Of a stretch of DNA of 64,000 bases, positions 17,653 through 27,438 are shown piece by piece. Each line of letters starts with the position of its first letter. Within the stretch, counting starts at the first letter, position 1. Location: the NCBI GenBank assembly GCA_016178785.1, contig JACOSO010000058.1, forward strand, positions 1 through 64,000, given 5' to 3'. The position numbers were made by a program, and so were the translations under genes. The notes under the pieces were generated by a model. That model searched no databases. It was not told the origin of the DNA and was given only the letters and a program-made list of their open reading frames with translations. Source of the stretch: Bacteroidota bacterium (GTDB lineage Bacteria > Bacteroidota > Bacteroidia > Cytophagales > Cyclobacteriaceae).

Positions 17653-20600
17653 TTAATACTTCACAATTCTTATGGGTTTTTCACCGTCAATTTTCAGATT
17701 GTAGATCCCGGGCGGAAAATCGGACATATTGATTGTGTAGTCGAGAAGCTCACCAAAGGCTGCGATCCTGCCTGTGTTGTCATAAATATTGAAGTAGTTT
17801 CCAATCAAATTTTTTGATGGGTATATAGTTGCCTTGTTATCAGTTGGGTTTGGACTTAACACGGTTTCATCGTAAAGTTTGGTTTCGAGGAACTGAGAAA
17901 CATAAGGTGCCGTTTCACTAAGGCATTTGATATGAACCCTGGCTTCATATTTAGTGCCTGGCCTCAATTTATCCAAGGATAATGCGGTTGATGTTGTCTC
18001 CTTTGTTAACCAAACATTGCTACCTGAAATTGAATAGTCAACAAGAAAAGGAACGTTGCTGAAATTAGCATTCCATGATAGGTCAGCTGTGGTATATGTT
18101 ATTGCATCGATCGAGAGATCAGAAGGGACATAACAAGCGGTATTAAAAACTGCCGAAGTAAAAACTTTGGAGGTGCATTTTGGCGCAACTGATACCGAGT
18201 ATTGGGTGCCAGGGCTCAGACCAACTAAAGTAAAGGAAGTTGAATTAGTTTCCACCGTTGCTACTTTGCCATTAGCAGTCATCGCATAAGTTAAAGTATA
18301 GCTGCCAGTCTTTGATTCATCAACCCAATTTATTTTAGCACTGAAAAGCGTGACATTATCTGCTTGCAACATTGAGACTTTAGGGCAAGGCGTAATAAAC
18401 GAGGTGTAAATAAAACCTGAATTGAGATTAGTGCAGGCTAGCTTTCCCCTTACTGAGTATTGCTTTCCTGGAGTCAACAGAGACATGGTTTGGGTAGCGT
18501 CAATTAAAGTCCATTTAACATTATCAGCGCTGTACTCCAAAATGGCTTTGCCGCCATAAACGCTTGTCCAATTTACTTTGCCGCTGTTATAGACTAAGTC
18601 TGTGATATAGAGGGCAGATAGATTAGGACATAACGTGGTGAATTGTTTATAATTAAAATCAGCGAGTGTAAGGCAACGCCCTCTGAAACGAAGATCGTAA
18701 GTCGTGCCCGGTGAAAGATTTGAAATTTGAGTGGAATACTGCTGAAGTGTTGTCCACTGGTCTTTGCCCGTGAGGGAATACTGTATTTCGAAAGAACCAA
18801 TATTGTATGCACTCAGAGTTACATTGTTGATGTCAATTTTACTCACTGAAAAATTGTTTGTGTCGACACAATCCGTTACAAAATTAATGTAAGAATAGTC
18901 GGTGTAGCCAAGATGACATTTGGCGCGAGCTCTCAGCTGATAGGAAGAACCGTAGTACAGGTAATAAAGTGTTGTTGAATAAATTTTTGTCCAATAACTA
19001 GAATTGGCAGGAGCATAGTCAATCTCAAATTGATCCAGGGTTGTATTTGGCGGTAATTTTATCGTTGCAGAGTTATTTGTTGCGCTGACAGTAATGAGCG
19101 AAGGGTCGAGGCAGTTAGGAGCTGAGTTCTGCCAGATTTCCATTTGATAACCATCGTGAGGACCATAGTAATAAGAATTTGCGTTGATGACTTCTGGTCT
19201 GCCATCTCCGTTTAAATCGCTGACTGTCATTTTCACATAAACTTCGCTCGCGTTGATGTTAGCGTCAGGAGTACCAAACTCAGCAAATTTCTCTAAGGTA
19301 GATGCAGATAAATGTTCACCTGCAGTGCTTTTGTTTTTAAGAAAAATAAATTTTCTATTGGGGAGAGTAACCAGCAGATCTATCTTACCGTCACCATTGA
19401 TATCGCCCGGCTGAACATCTCTTTTAGCATATCCGGTTAGCGCAGCGATGGGGTTTGTAAACGTGATCGCAGGGGAGGCGCCATTGTTTTCTATGATGTC
19501 CAGATCTGATATTTGACTACCTGCCTGATTCAATGTAATGTCCTTTTGTCCATCCTGGTTCAAGTCCTGAATTACATACTGGTATATGCTTTGACCTATT
19601 GAAATCGGAGCGATATTTTCTACAAATTGAAATGAACCTGATTGGCTATTATTTTTTAAGATTGGCACAGCCGTGTTATTGTTTCCTGCCCCTGCTAAGT
19701 CAGGCTTTCCATCATTATTCAAATCATCACAAAATAAATAATAGGCAGAACCATGGAGTGACACTGGCGCTTGTTTTACAAAATTTTCGGCCAATAAAAA
19801 TCCTTTGGGGTTTTGATTGCGATAGATATTAATCGAAGAGCTGTCATTACGGACATAATAGGAAGCTGCAATATCAATATGGCCATCCTGATCGAAGTCG
19901 TTGTAGGCATAAGACCAGGAAGACTCGACAGTAAGGTCCACTGGTGGTCCAAAGAAAATGTAACCAGGCACAGAAAGATTCGGATATATTCGTAAGCTGG
20001 TTCGATAAAAACCTACAATGTCCTTAAGACCGTTTCCATCAAAATCGACCAGCGAAAAAGTTCCCAATGTATATTCTGTTGGAAACGTACTTCTGTTAAA
20101 TGACTGATCAGTGATGTCACCGCCCTGGTTTACATTCTGAAAAACGGAAAAGCCATGGTAGTGACGTGCAACGATATCGGGTCTACCATCCTTATCCATA
20201 TCCTCCACTAGTGTTTGATAGACATATAGATCATTAATACCTACCCTCATTGTCAGATTCCCTTTCTGGAAATCACCGGCAAAAGTGGGTACAAATTTCT
20301 GAACTGATTCTGCGATTAATCCAGACTCAGCATCCAATATGGAGATAGGTCCAAGTGACGCTCCGGCAGGCACCTTTACTTTTATTTGTGTAGAGTTAGA
20401 AGACTCTACTGTGGCTTTGGTGGCGCCAAAGCTGATTATATTTTTCTCTGGCACTGAATTAAAGTTCTGCCCGGTAATAGTTATCACTGTACCTATCGGT
20501 GCTGCTGACGGGGTGTATGAAGTGATTACAGGTTTTACTGCCGTAAAAAAACTTGCAGACTCAGATGTTGACGATGCAAACCCATTAGTCGCTATTAACC

Positions 20601-22752
20601 GGTAATAATATGTTTGTCGCGGCTGAAGATTTGCAATAGGTGCGGAAACACTCAGGAACTCAGTCGTATCTGGCAAAGGGTACGAAGGAGTAACTAAGCC
20701 AAAGGCGGGTGTCGTTCCATACTCAAAATAAAATGAAGTAGGTAGGCTGTTTGGATTGACCTTGCCATACACTGTTGCGTTGGTTTCAGTTACGTCAACT
20801 GTCTGTTTTATTTTTACTAAGGGCGCCAGTGAGATGGTTGTGAATTCCATTGAGGTACCATAAGAACTTCCGTTCTCGTTGGTGGCTACGATCCTTAAAT
20901 AATACTTAGTCTCAGGCTGTAGTGCTGTTACAATTCCCTTGATGCTGTCTGTGAAGTTGTAAATGGAAGATGAACTTCCGAATGCCGGAGTAGTTCCATA
21001 TTCAAAATGGTAAGTAACTGTGTCGCCCCTTGGCAACATGCTGCCCTTAATCTTTACCGTGGTAGCGGTGATATCATAAATTTTTTGCCCCGTGATGATC
21101 GGCTGGGCTATCACACCCACAGCATCCCAAGCGTTGGCTACTTGCTGGTAGGTGAAAGAATTTTTTCCATACAGATCTGCCGCAGCCAATAATGAACCGA
21201 TGCGGCTGTCGAGATAATCCGAAGTGTAAGTCAAGTACTCTGTTAGATTTCTATAAACAATATTAGCGGCAGCATCCATCCCTATAGAATTAACAGAATA
21301 GCTGAACTGCTTGTCGTTTACTCCGCTACCACCTTTGCATAAAAGATAATACCAAAAGTTTTGAACACCAGAATTGGTGTGTACTCCGCCACTGTCATCA
21401 TAACCCGTGTACCACAAATCACCCAGCCATGTATCCGGTTGATTTCTAAGATTGGGATTACTCATATCACGCAGACCACCATACTTATAATGCCTGGCGA
21501 GTTGCCATGTAGCTGTATCACCGAATACACTGAACTCAACAGCCTTACCTAAAATGTCTGAGAACGACTCGTTGAGTGCTCCCGATTCTTGGTAGTACTG
21601 AAGCTGTGCTTCGTACTGAGTTACACCATGCGTTAGCTCATGGCTTACCACATCCAACTCAACCAATGGGTTATTGTTGCTGCCATCTCCAAAGGCTAAT
21701 AATTTGCCCGTCCAAAAGGCATTATTATAATTTTGGTCTAGATGTACATAAGATTTGATGATACCACCTTTGTTATCAAAGCTGTTACGACTGTGTTTTG
21801 TGAAATAGTATTCGTATGCCTTCTCGGCCGCCCATTGAACCGATACTGCAGGTCTTTGATACGAGTTGTTGAAAACATTATTGGAAGAATAGAAATCATA
21901 TACAGGAACATCAAGCCCAAAAACAAGTGCTAAGACACTCGCATTATGGAAATCATAGGTACTGATGTTTCCGCCATGCTCTGTTTGTCCTTGCAATATC
22001 GAACCACCATTGTCGTATTTTTCTACTCTGATAGTCTGATTCCCGTAGTACCTCGTCAATCCAGTTCCAGTACCATAAGTCAGTGGTGGTTCTTTTTCTT
22101 TGAAGCAGTTGTTCACTAAGCTTATTTTATTGAGCATTTCCCCGCTATGGGCATCAATGGAAATTCTCCAACGCTCGATGAGCGATACATCTATATCGAA
22201 TTGAAAAGCCACAAAAAAACTTTCAGGCGTGAAAGTATAACCTTTGGAAACGATCAGTTTTTTTCCGGGCCTAAAGATGTTATCCTTTGTATTAAGATAT
22301 TTTACTGCAAGCGAAAACGCCTGTTCTTCACTGATTAAAGTTTGTATATCCAAATTGATATTTCGTACCGCTTTGCCATTGACTGATGTGACATAGCCTT
22401 CCTTCTCATGAACACGATAAACCATACCTTCCAACGGAGTATCTTTATAATATTGCTGCAAAAGGTGATGACTCATACCAAGATGATCCTTGTTAGATTC
22501 TGTTTCTACGAAAGTGAGCTCAGTTGATATGTTAAGATGGTGGTTGATGTTGGTCTTGAAATCGGAAGTAGTAACAGTTCCTGCCTTGAATTCTATTGCC
22601 CGGGGCGGTTCATTTATGTTACCATAATAAAAGATGCCAGGGCTCTGGTTAGAAGTACTTAGGGCGTTCGAGGCAAGCCGCGAATTTTTCTGCGCCATAA
22701 TGTTACCAGCAAAAATGCCTATGAAAATAAAAAGTAGAATTCGTCTATGCAT
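17653..22752 (-). CDS. Secreted thermolysin-like M4 metalloprotease with FN3, IPT, FG-GAP repeats and T9SS type A tail
   Basis: 1699 residues. Signal peptide 1-20; FTP/PepSY-type propeptide about 55-210; M4 catalytic domain about 225-550 with HELTH at 371-375, third zinc ligand Glu395, Asp399 and the catalytic His458 in GGVHTNSG, spaced as in thermolysin. Then two FN3-like repeats with 'FEYGTTPAFG', an IPT/TIG domain near 740-815, and seven FG-GAP/VCBS-type calcium-binding repeats (DxDxDGxxD, e.g. DMDKDGRPDI, DINGDGKIDL). Five Cys-containing FN3-like modules follow, ending in a type A T9SS sorting domain (LSPNPTDNKATIYPS...GIYNLKIDG). All active-site residues are intact. Secretion by the type IX system to the surface or medium is expected. 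It is unusually long for M4, due to the added C-terminal modules. Confidence 0.92.
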   Translation of the reverse strand: MHRRILLFIFIGIFAGNIMAQKNSRLASNALSTSNQSPGIFYYGNINEPPRAIEFKAGTVTTSDFKTNINHHLNISTELTFVETESNKDHLGMSHHLLQQYYKDTPLEGMVYRVHEKEGYVTSVNGKAVRNINLDIQTLISEEQAFSLAVKYLNTKDNIFRPGKKLIVSKGYTFTPESFFVAFQFDIDVSLIERWRISIDAHSGEMLNKISLVNNCFKEKEPPLTYGTGTGLTRYYGNQTIRVEKYDNGGSILQGQTEHGGNISTYDFHNASVLALVFGLDVPVYDFYSSNNVFNNSYQRPAVSVQWAAEKAYEYYFTKHSRNSFDNKGGIIKSYVHLDQNYNNAFWTGKLLAFGDGSNNNPLVELDVVSHELTHGVTQYEAQLQYYQESGALNESFSDILGKAVEFSVFGDTATWQLARHYKYGGLRDMSNPNLRNQPDTWLGDLWYTGYDDSGGVHTNSGVQNFWYYLLCKGGSGVNDKQFSYSVNSIGMDAAANIVYRNLTEYLTYTSDYLDSRIGSLLAAADLYGKNSFTYQQVANAWDAVGVIAQPIITGQKIYDITATTVKIKGSMLPRGDTVTYHFEYGTTPAFGSSSSIYNFTDSIKGIVTALQPETKYYLRIVATNENGSSYGTSMEFTTISLAPLVKIKQTVDVTETNATVYGKVNPNSLPTSFYFEYGTTPAFGLVTPSYPLPDTTEFLSVSAPIANLQPRQTYYYRLIATNGFASSTSESASFFTAVKPVITSYTPSAAPIGTVITITGQNFNSVPEKNIISFGATKATVESSNSTQIKVKVPAGASLGPISILDAESGLIAESVQKFVPTFAGDFQKGNLTMRVGINDLYVYQTLVEDMDKDGRPDIVARHYHGFSVFQNVNQGGDITDQSFNRSTFPTEYTLGTFSLVDFDGNGLKDIVGFYRTSLRIYPNLSVPGYIFFGPPVDLTVESSWSYAYNDFDQDGHIDIAASYYVRNDSSSINIYRNQNPKGFLLAENFVKQAPVSLHGSAYYLFCDDLNNDGKPDLAGAGNNNTAVPILKNNSQSGSFQFVENIAPISIGQSIYQYVIQDLNQDGQKDITLNQAGSQISDLDIIENNGASPAITFTNPIAALTGYAKRDVQPGDINGDGKIDLLVTLPNRKFIFLKNKSTAGEHLSASTLEKFAEFGTPDANINASEVYVKMTVSDLNGDGRPEVINANSYYYGPHDGYQMEIWQNSAPNCLDPSLITVSATNNSATIKLPPNTTLDQFEIDYAPANSSYWTKIYSTTLYYLYYGSSYQLRARAKCHLGYTDYSYINFVTDCVDTNNFSVSKIDINNVTLSAYNIGSFEIQYSLTGKDQWTTLQQYSTQISNLSPGTTYDLRFRGRCLTLADFNYKQFTTLCPNLSALYITDLVYNSGKVNWTSVYGGKAILEYSADNVKWTLIDATQTMSLLTPGKQYSVRGKLACTNLNSGFIYTSFITPCPKVSMLQADNVTLFSAKINWVDESKTGSYTLTYAMTANGKVATVETNSTSFTLVGLSPGTQYSVSVAPKCTSKVFTSAVFNTACYVPSDLSIDAITYTTADLSWNANFSNVPFLVDYSISGSNVWLTKETTSTALSLDKLRPGTKYEARVHIKCLSETAPYVSQFLETKLYDETVLSPNPTDNKATIYPSKNLIGNYFNIYDNTGRIAAFGELLDYTINMSDFPPGIYNLKIDGEKPIRIVKY

Positions 22753-22814
22753 CTTTATCTATTAGCGTCAATTCAATAATTGTCTTGCTTTCAAATTTAG
22801 ATCGGCTCGTGGCA

Positions 22815-25800
22815 TCACCTTACTATTTGAAGCCAGTTTTTACAATTCGCCAAGTCACCAACCTTGACGTGTATGTAGTATACACCTGTTGGCAGGCCAT
22901 GGCCGTTCCAATCATTCCTGTAATCGGGAGACTGAAAAACTTCTTTGCCCCAACGATCAACTACTGTCAATTCCACTTTTATTCCGACACCGGCTGGCGC
23001 TATTAAACCAGAACCAAGCAGTACCTCAAAAAGATCGTTATACCCTGGTGAAGATTCGGGTGTAAAGACATTTGGAATTAACGTCTTATAAATCGGTAGT
23101 TGCACTGTCTTTTCAAATGAGCAGAATTTTTTTTGGGCGATAAATTTCAGCTGATAAGTACCGTCTTTCTCATACGAATGATCAGCAGCGATGTCCTGTG
23201 AAGTTGTTCCATCACCAAAATCGAAACGAAAGAGTACCTCATCCTCATGGTCGCTCAGGTTTTGCACGTAGATAGAAGGGCGACCAATGCAATTGCTTAG
23301 AAGACGGTACCTCCACTTCAGAGCGACACTATCCAAGACAACTATTTTTACTGTGTCTTTCTTGGAGCAATTATTCGCATCGGTTACGGTAACAAAATAA
23401 TTTGTGCTGACTGTTGGGTGCACCACGGGTGATGAGACTGATGAAGTAAAAGTATGATCGGTAGTTGACCATGAATAAACGCTTCCGCCCCTGGCGGTTA
23501 ACTGGTACGAGCTGCCTTGGCAGACTTCAGCATCATCGCCCACCAGGATGTGTTCCTTGAAATAATTGATGGTGTGGGTTACAGAATCTGTTTTACTACA
23601 AGAGAAAAAATTATGTGCTATAAGTTTAACTTTGTAAACACCTTCTTGTGGAAATTTATGAAAGAAAGAAACGGTATCACTTTTTGTTTTGTTGACAGTG
23701 GTTCCATCACCAAAGTCCCATGTAAAATTTTCACCGTTCACGCTGAGGTTTTTGAATCTCAGTGAATCTGGAAAGCATATTTTGTTGTATCCCGGTTTAG
23801 AAAAATTCGCGTTGTAGGTTTGAAAAAGAGCATGAATGTTTTGCAATACCCCCACGGCTAAGGTATCAGACTTAGAGCAGCCATTAGCGTCAACCACAGT
23901 GACGAAATAAAGGGTGCCGCTTTTTGGGTAAACTGTGGGCGACTGTTGTGTAGAATAGAAAGTTCTTTCAAGGTTCGTCCATTTGTAACTGACCCCTCCG
24001 CTTGCTGTAAGTTGAAGGCTATTTCCTTCACACACCACTACACTTCCTCCAGCTACAATATTGTCCTTAAAATAGTTAATGACCTTGGTTGTGGAGTCGG
24101 TCTGACTGCATGTACTCAAGTCGATAATTTTAAGTTTTACTTTATACTTTCCGGCTTGCTTGTATTTATGGATGAGTGATCTTGGGTCTGTGTCTTTTTG
24201 AGTTACGATCGTTCCGTCACCAAAATCCCAAATGATAGTTCTTCCTCCTGTGCTGATGTTTTGAAATACGATCGAATCCGGGTAGCAAACATTGTTATAA
24301 CCCGGCTTGGTTAAGTCTGCAGAGTTGGTCTGGAACATTGCCCTTAATGAAGACAGGTCGAACTTGAATGCTGCGTTGTTGCAATTCAAGCTGAGGTTTT
24401 GCCGCGATTTTGCATTGGGTGTCGTTGGGAAATCTGAAGCTGGTAAACTGTTTGGGGTGCCAAACGCACAGCCAGAGCACACCGCATGATAAACAATTCC
24501 GTATTTATCAAATCGTGAAGTTCCTCCGTCTACGTGTGTTTTTGAAATATTGCCGCCCAGATACGTTGCGTACACCAGCTCAGTGGCATTGCCGTTCAAT
24601 ACAATAAAATAAAAATCAGAACCCGAAGTAGTTTTTTGATAGGCATCGGTGGTTATAGGCATGCCATTCGTGGTGCTCTGCCAAAAACCTGTACTTGGGC
24701 TCGAGTTGACAAAACCTCCCCAGCCTGCCATGTAGATGTTATCACAATCGTTCACTAAGAACGCTGTTGGAGAAATATTTGGGATGACCAACCCGGTGCC
24801 AGAACCCGAGCCAAAAACGGTTGAGAATTTTAACGCACTTAAGTCAGGAGAAAACCTTTGTAAAAACTGCCCGCTGTTTGGATTGTAGTAAACTCCGGAT
24901 GTAATCGGCATGTGCCCGGCAGTTTGCCCATAACAAAAAACATCACCACTGGAATTCAGATCTACAAAGTAAACCTGGTCGAACGATGTTGTGCCCGTGA
25001 AAGTAGCATTCATTATAGTGCTTCCATCGGCAGCGAGTCGGGCAATCCAGCCATCTACAATACCATTGAAAGTAGTTTGATAGGCACCAACGGAGACGGG
25101 AAAATTGGAACTAGTCGTTCCTCCGGCTAATACAAGGTTTTTATTCCTATCAAATCGTATAGAGTAGGCAGCGTCAAAGCCTGATCCGCCCACGTAGCTC
25201 GACCAAAGAATGGATGATAAGTCAGGAGTCAGCTTGACCACAAGCCCATCGGTAGTGCCGCCATTAAAAGAACTATCGAACCCGTTAACGATCGGAAAAT
25301 CATTAGATGAGGTGACAGAACTGATGTACACATTTCCCAACTCATCAGTAATAACATCGCCTCGCATCTCATCGCCATAGTTCACTACCAATGGGCCGCC
25401 CGATTGTTTAGGAATGTTCAAGCCGTCATTACCTGATCCCCCGAGAAATGTTGAACCAACCAAATGATCCCCGTTGGGAGACAATCGGGTAAGTACTAAA
25501 TCCCACTGATCATTGGTATCGAGTACACGGTTAAAAATGGTGGTGCCGAAATTGAATGTTTTGTCGAATGAGTTAGCGCCAGTCGGGTAGTCTGGCGAGC
25601 TTGAAATACCCAGAACAATCAAATCGCCTGAAGTTTTGTCTACCACAAGGCTTTCGGGGGAGTCGTTATTAGCACCGCCAAGGTGCGTGGCATATAAGAA
25701 TCTGGTTCCGGCCGAATCATATTTAATGATTGCCATATCAAAGCTTCCGTGGTTGGCCGTTTGAAATGCGCCCGGAGTAGCCGGGAAAACACCACCCAAA

Positions 25801-26636
25801 TTTTGATGCGTTACACCGGCCGAATAAAGTGTGCCGTGTTCGCCAGGGGTGGCCGTGCTTCCCCAATTATCGGCTGTCGAGCCTGAGTAAGTCGAGAAAA
25901 TTAAGAGCGGATCGATGATCAACTCATTCGAACGATCATACTCGGCAGATAAAGAAAACGAAACAATGTTGTTCTCGAGTCTATATTCACTGGCCACAGT
26001 TTGTTTGTTTTGGCCAACGAGCTGGTAGCAAAATGGTTTTAGTTCGGTAAGCAACCCCACTCTCGTTTGAATTTTTAGTTCGTCATTAACTTTTTCAGTG
26101 TGGTCTACTCCGTTGTAGTGAATTTTGATTTGCGAGGGGTCGGCTCCAGGGCTTACGATGAAATCGTATTTTAGATTTTTCCCGATCGATGACACACGGA
26201 AATCTATTCCTGGATAAACATCGGGGTAGAGAATTGATGCAAACGCAAGGGAATTGGTGGCCCACTTGCTTGAATCATTGCCGATAAAATAATTGTAATA
26301 GCCATCCAGCGGCCGCTCCACTACCGGCTTTGAATGCAGGTTTGACCCTAAAAGATTAATCTGGAAGTAATGCCCTTGGATTGGCTCTGCAGATGAGTGC
26401 CCATTGGATTCACTAATTTCTTCATGACTTGCCAAATGGCGCTGCTCTATTTCTTCCATATCAAGGAGCAAAACCGAAAAACCCTTGGCTGAAACACCTA
26501 AGCGCCCGCCCGGTACCTGAGCCTGAAAGTCGATTCCCTCACCCCATTGGCCCTTGTTCTGAATAAACCGCAGGCCGCCACTATTTTGGCCAATAACCTC
26601 AATTGAAATCAATAAAAGCACGAAAGTCAGTCGCAT
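22815..26636 (-). CDS. Secreted SBBP/PKD-repeat protein with gliding-motility-type (CHU_C, T9SS type B) C-terminus
   Basis: 1273 residues. Signal peptide (MRLTFVLLLISIEVIGQ), an N-terminal DUF7948-like domain opening with RFIQNKGQW, and beta-propeller-like SBBP repeats between about 240 and 740 (YATHLGGANND, GSTFLGGSGND, WSSYVGGSGFD). Three PKD domains follow, each with W/F-DFGDGT, separated by Cys/'GxxYxWST' Ig-like units. The last 90 residues are the CHU_C domain (PNVFTPESSPGYND...VVDRWGKEVFQS...WNGHGLPTGVYYIHVKV), the type B sorting signal of the type IX secretion system. It is likely a surface protein or adhesin; no enzyme domain is seen. The adjacent M4 protease gene lies 62 bp downstream on the same strand. 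Confidence 0.9.
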   Translation of the reverse strand: MRLTFVLLLISIEVIGQNSGGLRFIQNKGQWGEGIDFQAQVPGGRLGVSAKGFSVLLLDMEEIEQRHLASHEEISESNGHSSAEPIQGHYFQINLLGSNLHSKPVVERPLDGYYNYFIGNDSSKWATNSLAFASILYPDVYPGIDFRVSSIGKNLKYDFIVSPGADPSQIKIHYNGVDHTEKVNDELKIQTRVGLLTELKPFCYQLVGQNKQTVASEYRLENNIVSFSLSAEYDRSNELIIDPLLIFSTYSGSTADNWGSTATPGEHGTLYSAGVTHQNLGGVFPATPGAFQTANHGSFDMAIIKYDSAGTRFLYATHLGGANNDSPESLVVDKTSGDLIVLGISSSPDYPTGANSFDKTFNFGTTIFNRVLDTNDQWDLVLTRLSPNGDHLVGSTFLGGSGNDGLNIPKQSGGPLVVNYGDEMRGDVITDELGNVYISSVTSSNDFPIVNGFDSSFNGGTTDGLVVKLTPDLSSILWSSYVGGSGFDAAYSIRFDRNKNLVLAGGTTSSNFPVSVGAYQTTFNGIVDGWIARLAADGSTIMNATFTGTTSFDQVYFVDLNSSGDVFCYGQTAGHMPITSGVYYNPNSGQFLQRFSPDLSALKFSTVFGSGSGTGLVIPNISPTAFLVNDCDNIYMAGWGGFVNSSPSTGFWQSTTNGMPITTDAYQKTTSGSDFYFIVLNGNATELVYATYLGGNISKTHVDGGTSRFDKYGIVYHAVCSGCAFGTPNSLPASDFPTTPNAKSRQNLSLNCNNAAFKFDLSSLRAMFQTNSADLTKPGYNNVCYPDSIVFQNISTGGRTIIWDFGDGTIVTQKDTDPRSLIHKYKQAGKYKVKLKIIDLSTCSQTDSTTKVINYFKDNIVAGGSVVVCEGNSLQLTASGGVSYKWTNLERTFYSTQQSPTVYPKSGTLYFVTVVDANGCSKSDTLAVGVLQNIHALFQTYNANFSKPGYNKICFPDSLRFKNLSVNGENFTWDFGDGTTVNKTKSDTVSFFHKFPQEGVYKVKLIAHNFFSCSKTDSVTHTINYFKEHILVGDDAEVCQGSSYQLTARGGSVYSWSTTDHTFTSSVSSPVVHPTVSTNYFVTVTDANNCSKKDTVKIVVLDSVALKWRYRLLSNCIGRPSIYVQNLSDHEDEVLFRFDFGDGTTSQDIAADHSYEKDGTYQLKFIAQKKFCSFEKTVQLPIYKTLIPNVFTPESSPGYNDLFEVLLGSGLIAPAGVGIKVELTVVDRWGKEVFQSPDYRNDWNGHGLPTGVYYIHVKVGDLANCKNWLQIVR

Positions 26637-26777
26637 AAAATGCGCAAAAATAGTAGATAGTATACGGAGTAACTACTTCAATATGAAAGTTCTTGGCAAA
26701 TTTGCTATTTCTAACTGGGATAAAATGTGAGATTTAGCCCAAATCCTTGCCACCTTATTTGTACTTCTTTTGGAGTA

Positions 26778-27074
26778 TTACTTGTTTGAACCTGGGAGTG
26801 GGTGACTCGGTGACATGGCTAATAATGCCCCCTTGCACTTTACTATGATTATTTGGGATTCAGAAACTTTATAAACAAGCCGGTGTTCATGATTGATTCT
26901 TCTGCTCCAATAGCTTTTCCAATTTCCTTTTAGTGGTTCAGGCTTACCAAGACCGCGAAACGGATCTCGGTCAATATCACGAAGCAGGATTTTTATTTTA
27001 TCAATAATTTCAGCGTCTTCGAACCAATCGTTGTACTCCTTGAACGCATCAGGAGTAAAGGCAATTTGTCTCAT
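26778..27074 (-). CDS. yoeB: YoeB/Txe-type mRNA interferase, C-terminus changed by a frameshift
   Basis: The open frame gives 98 residues, but residues 1-82 align position for position with E. coli YoeB: Glu46 (in GKPEPLKG) and Arg65 (in NHEHRLVY) are present. The family ends CKGHY or similar at residue 84, where His83 and Tyr84 are catalytic. Here a run of five G on the coding strand (C5 at 26828-26832) shifts the frame right after CKG; removing one G restores His-Tyr-stop at 26819-26821 and exactly 84 residues. As written, the product has an unrelated 16-residue tail and should lack ribosome-dependent RNase activity. It overlaps its antitoxin gene by 4 bp. Confidence 0.85.
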   Translation of the reverse strand: MRQIAFTPDAFKEYNDWFEDAEIIDKIKILLRDIDRDPFRGLGKPEPLKGNWKSYWSRRINHEHRLVYKVSESQIIIVKCKGALLAMSPSHPLPGSNK

Positions 27075-27304
27075 CCTTTTTTGGTCGGCTTATAAGCTAT
27101 GAACTCTTCCATAGTAAAGCTGATCAGGTTTTTCTCGTCTTCTGCCTGTTGAATTGAAGCAGACAACTCTTGCAGATAGTCAGCGTCCATTTCTTTCAGA
27201 GAAATGGTGACATCGATGTTTTCTTTTTTACCGATGAATTCTTTGATTTTATTAAGCAGGTTCATATCCAGTTCAGATGGACTAACCTTGATTATCGTTT
27301 CCAT
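27071..27304 (-). CDS. Antitoxin of the YoeB-type pair
   Basis: 77 residues directly upstream of the yoeB-like gene, overlapping it by 4 bp (ATGA), as in type II toxin-antitoxin operons. It is acidic with an N-terminal part (METIIKVSPSELDMNLLNKIKEFI) that could bind DNA and a C-terminal toxin-binding segment (ISFTMEEFIAYK). It is not a standard YefM/Phd sequence, so assignment rests mainly on gene order and size. Likely autorepressor of the operon. Confidence 0.7.
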   Translation of the reverse strand: METIIKVSPSELDMNLLNKIKEFIGKKENIDVTISLKEMDADYLQELSASIQQAEDEKNLISFTMEEFIAYKPTKKG

Positions 27305-27438
27305 AGATTTCTGTTTCAGTCAGTAAAGTTAGATAAAGTCGGGAACAAGATAAATGTAGGTTTGGATCACTTCTTCTTCAGAAATTATTTGAATAAATTA
27401 ATCAGTGTAATGCCAGTGATTGAGCAGAGCAGGGGCCT

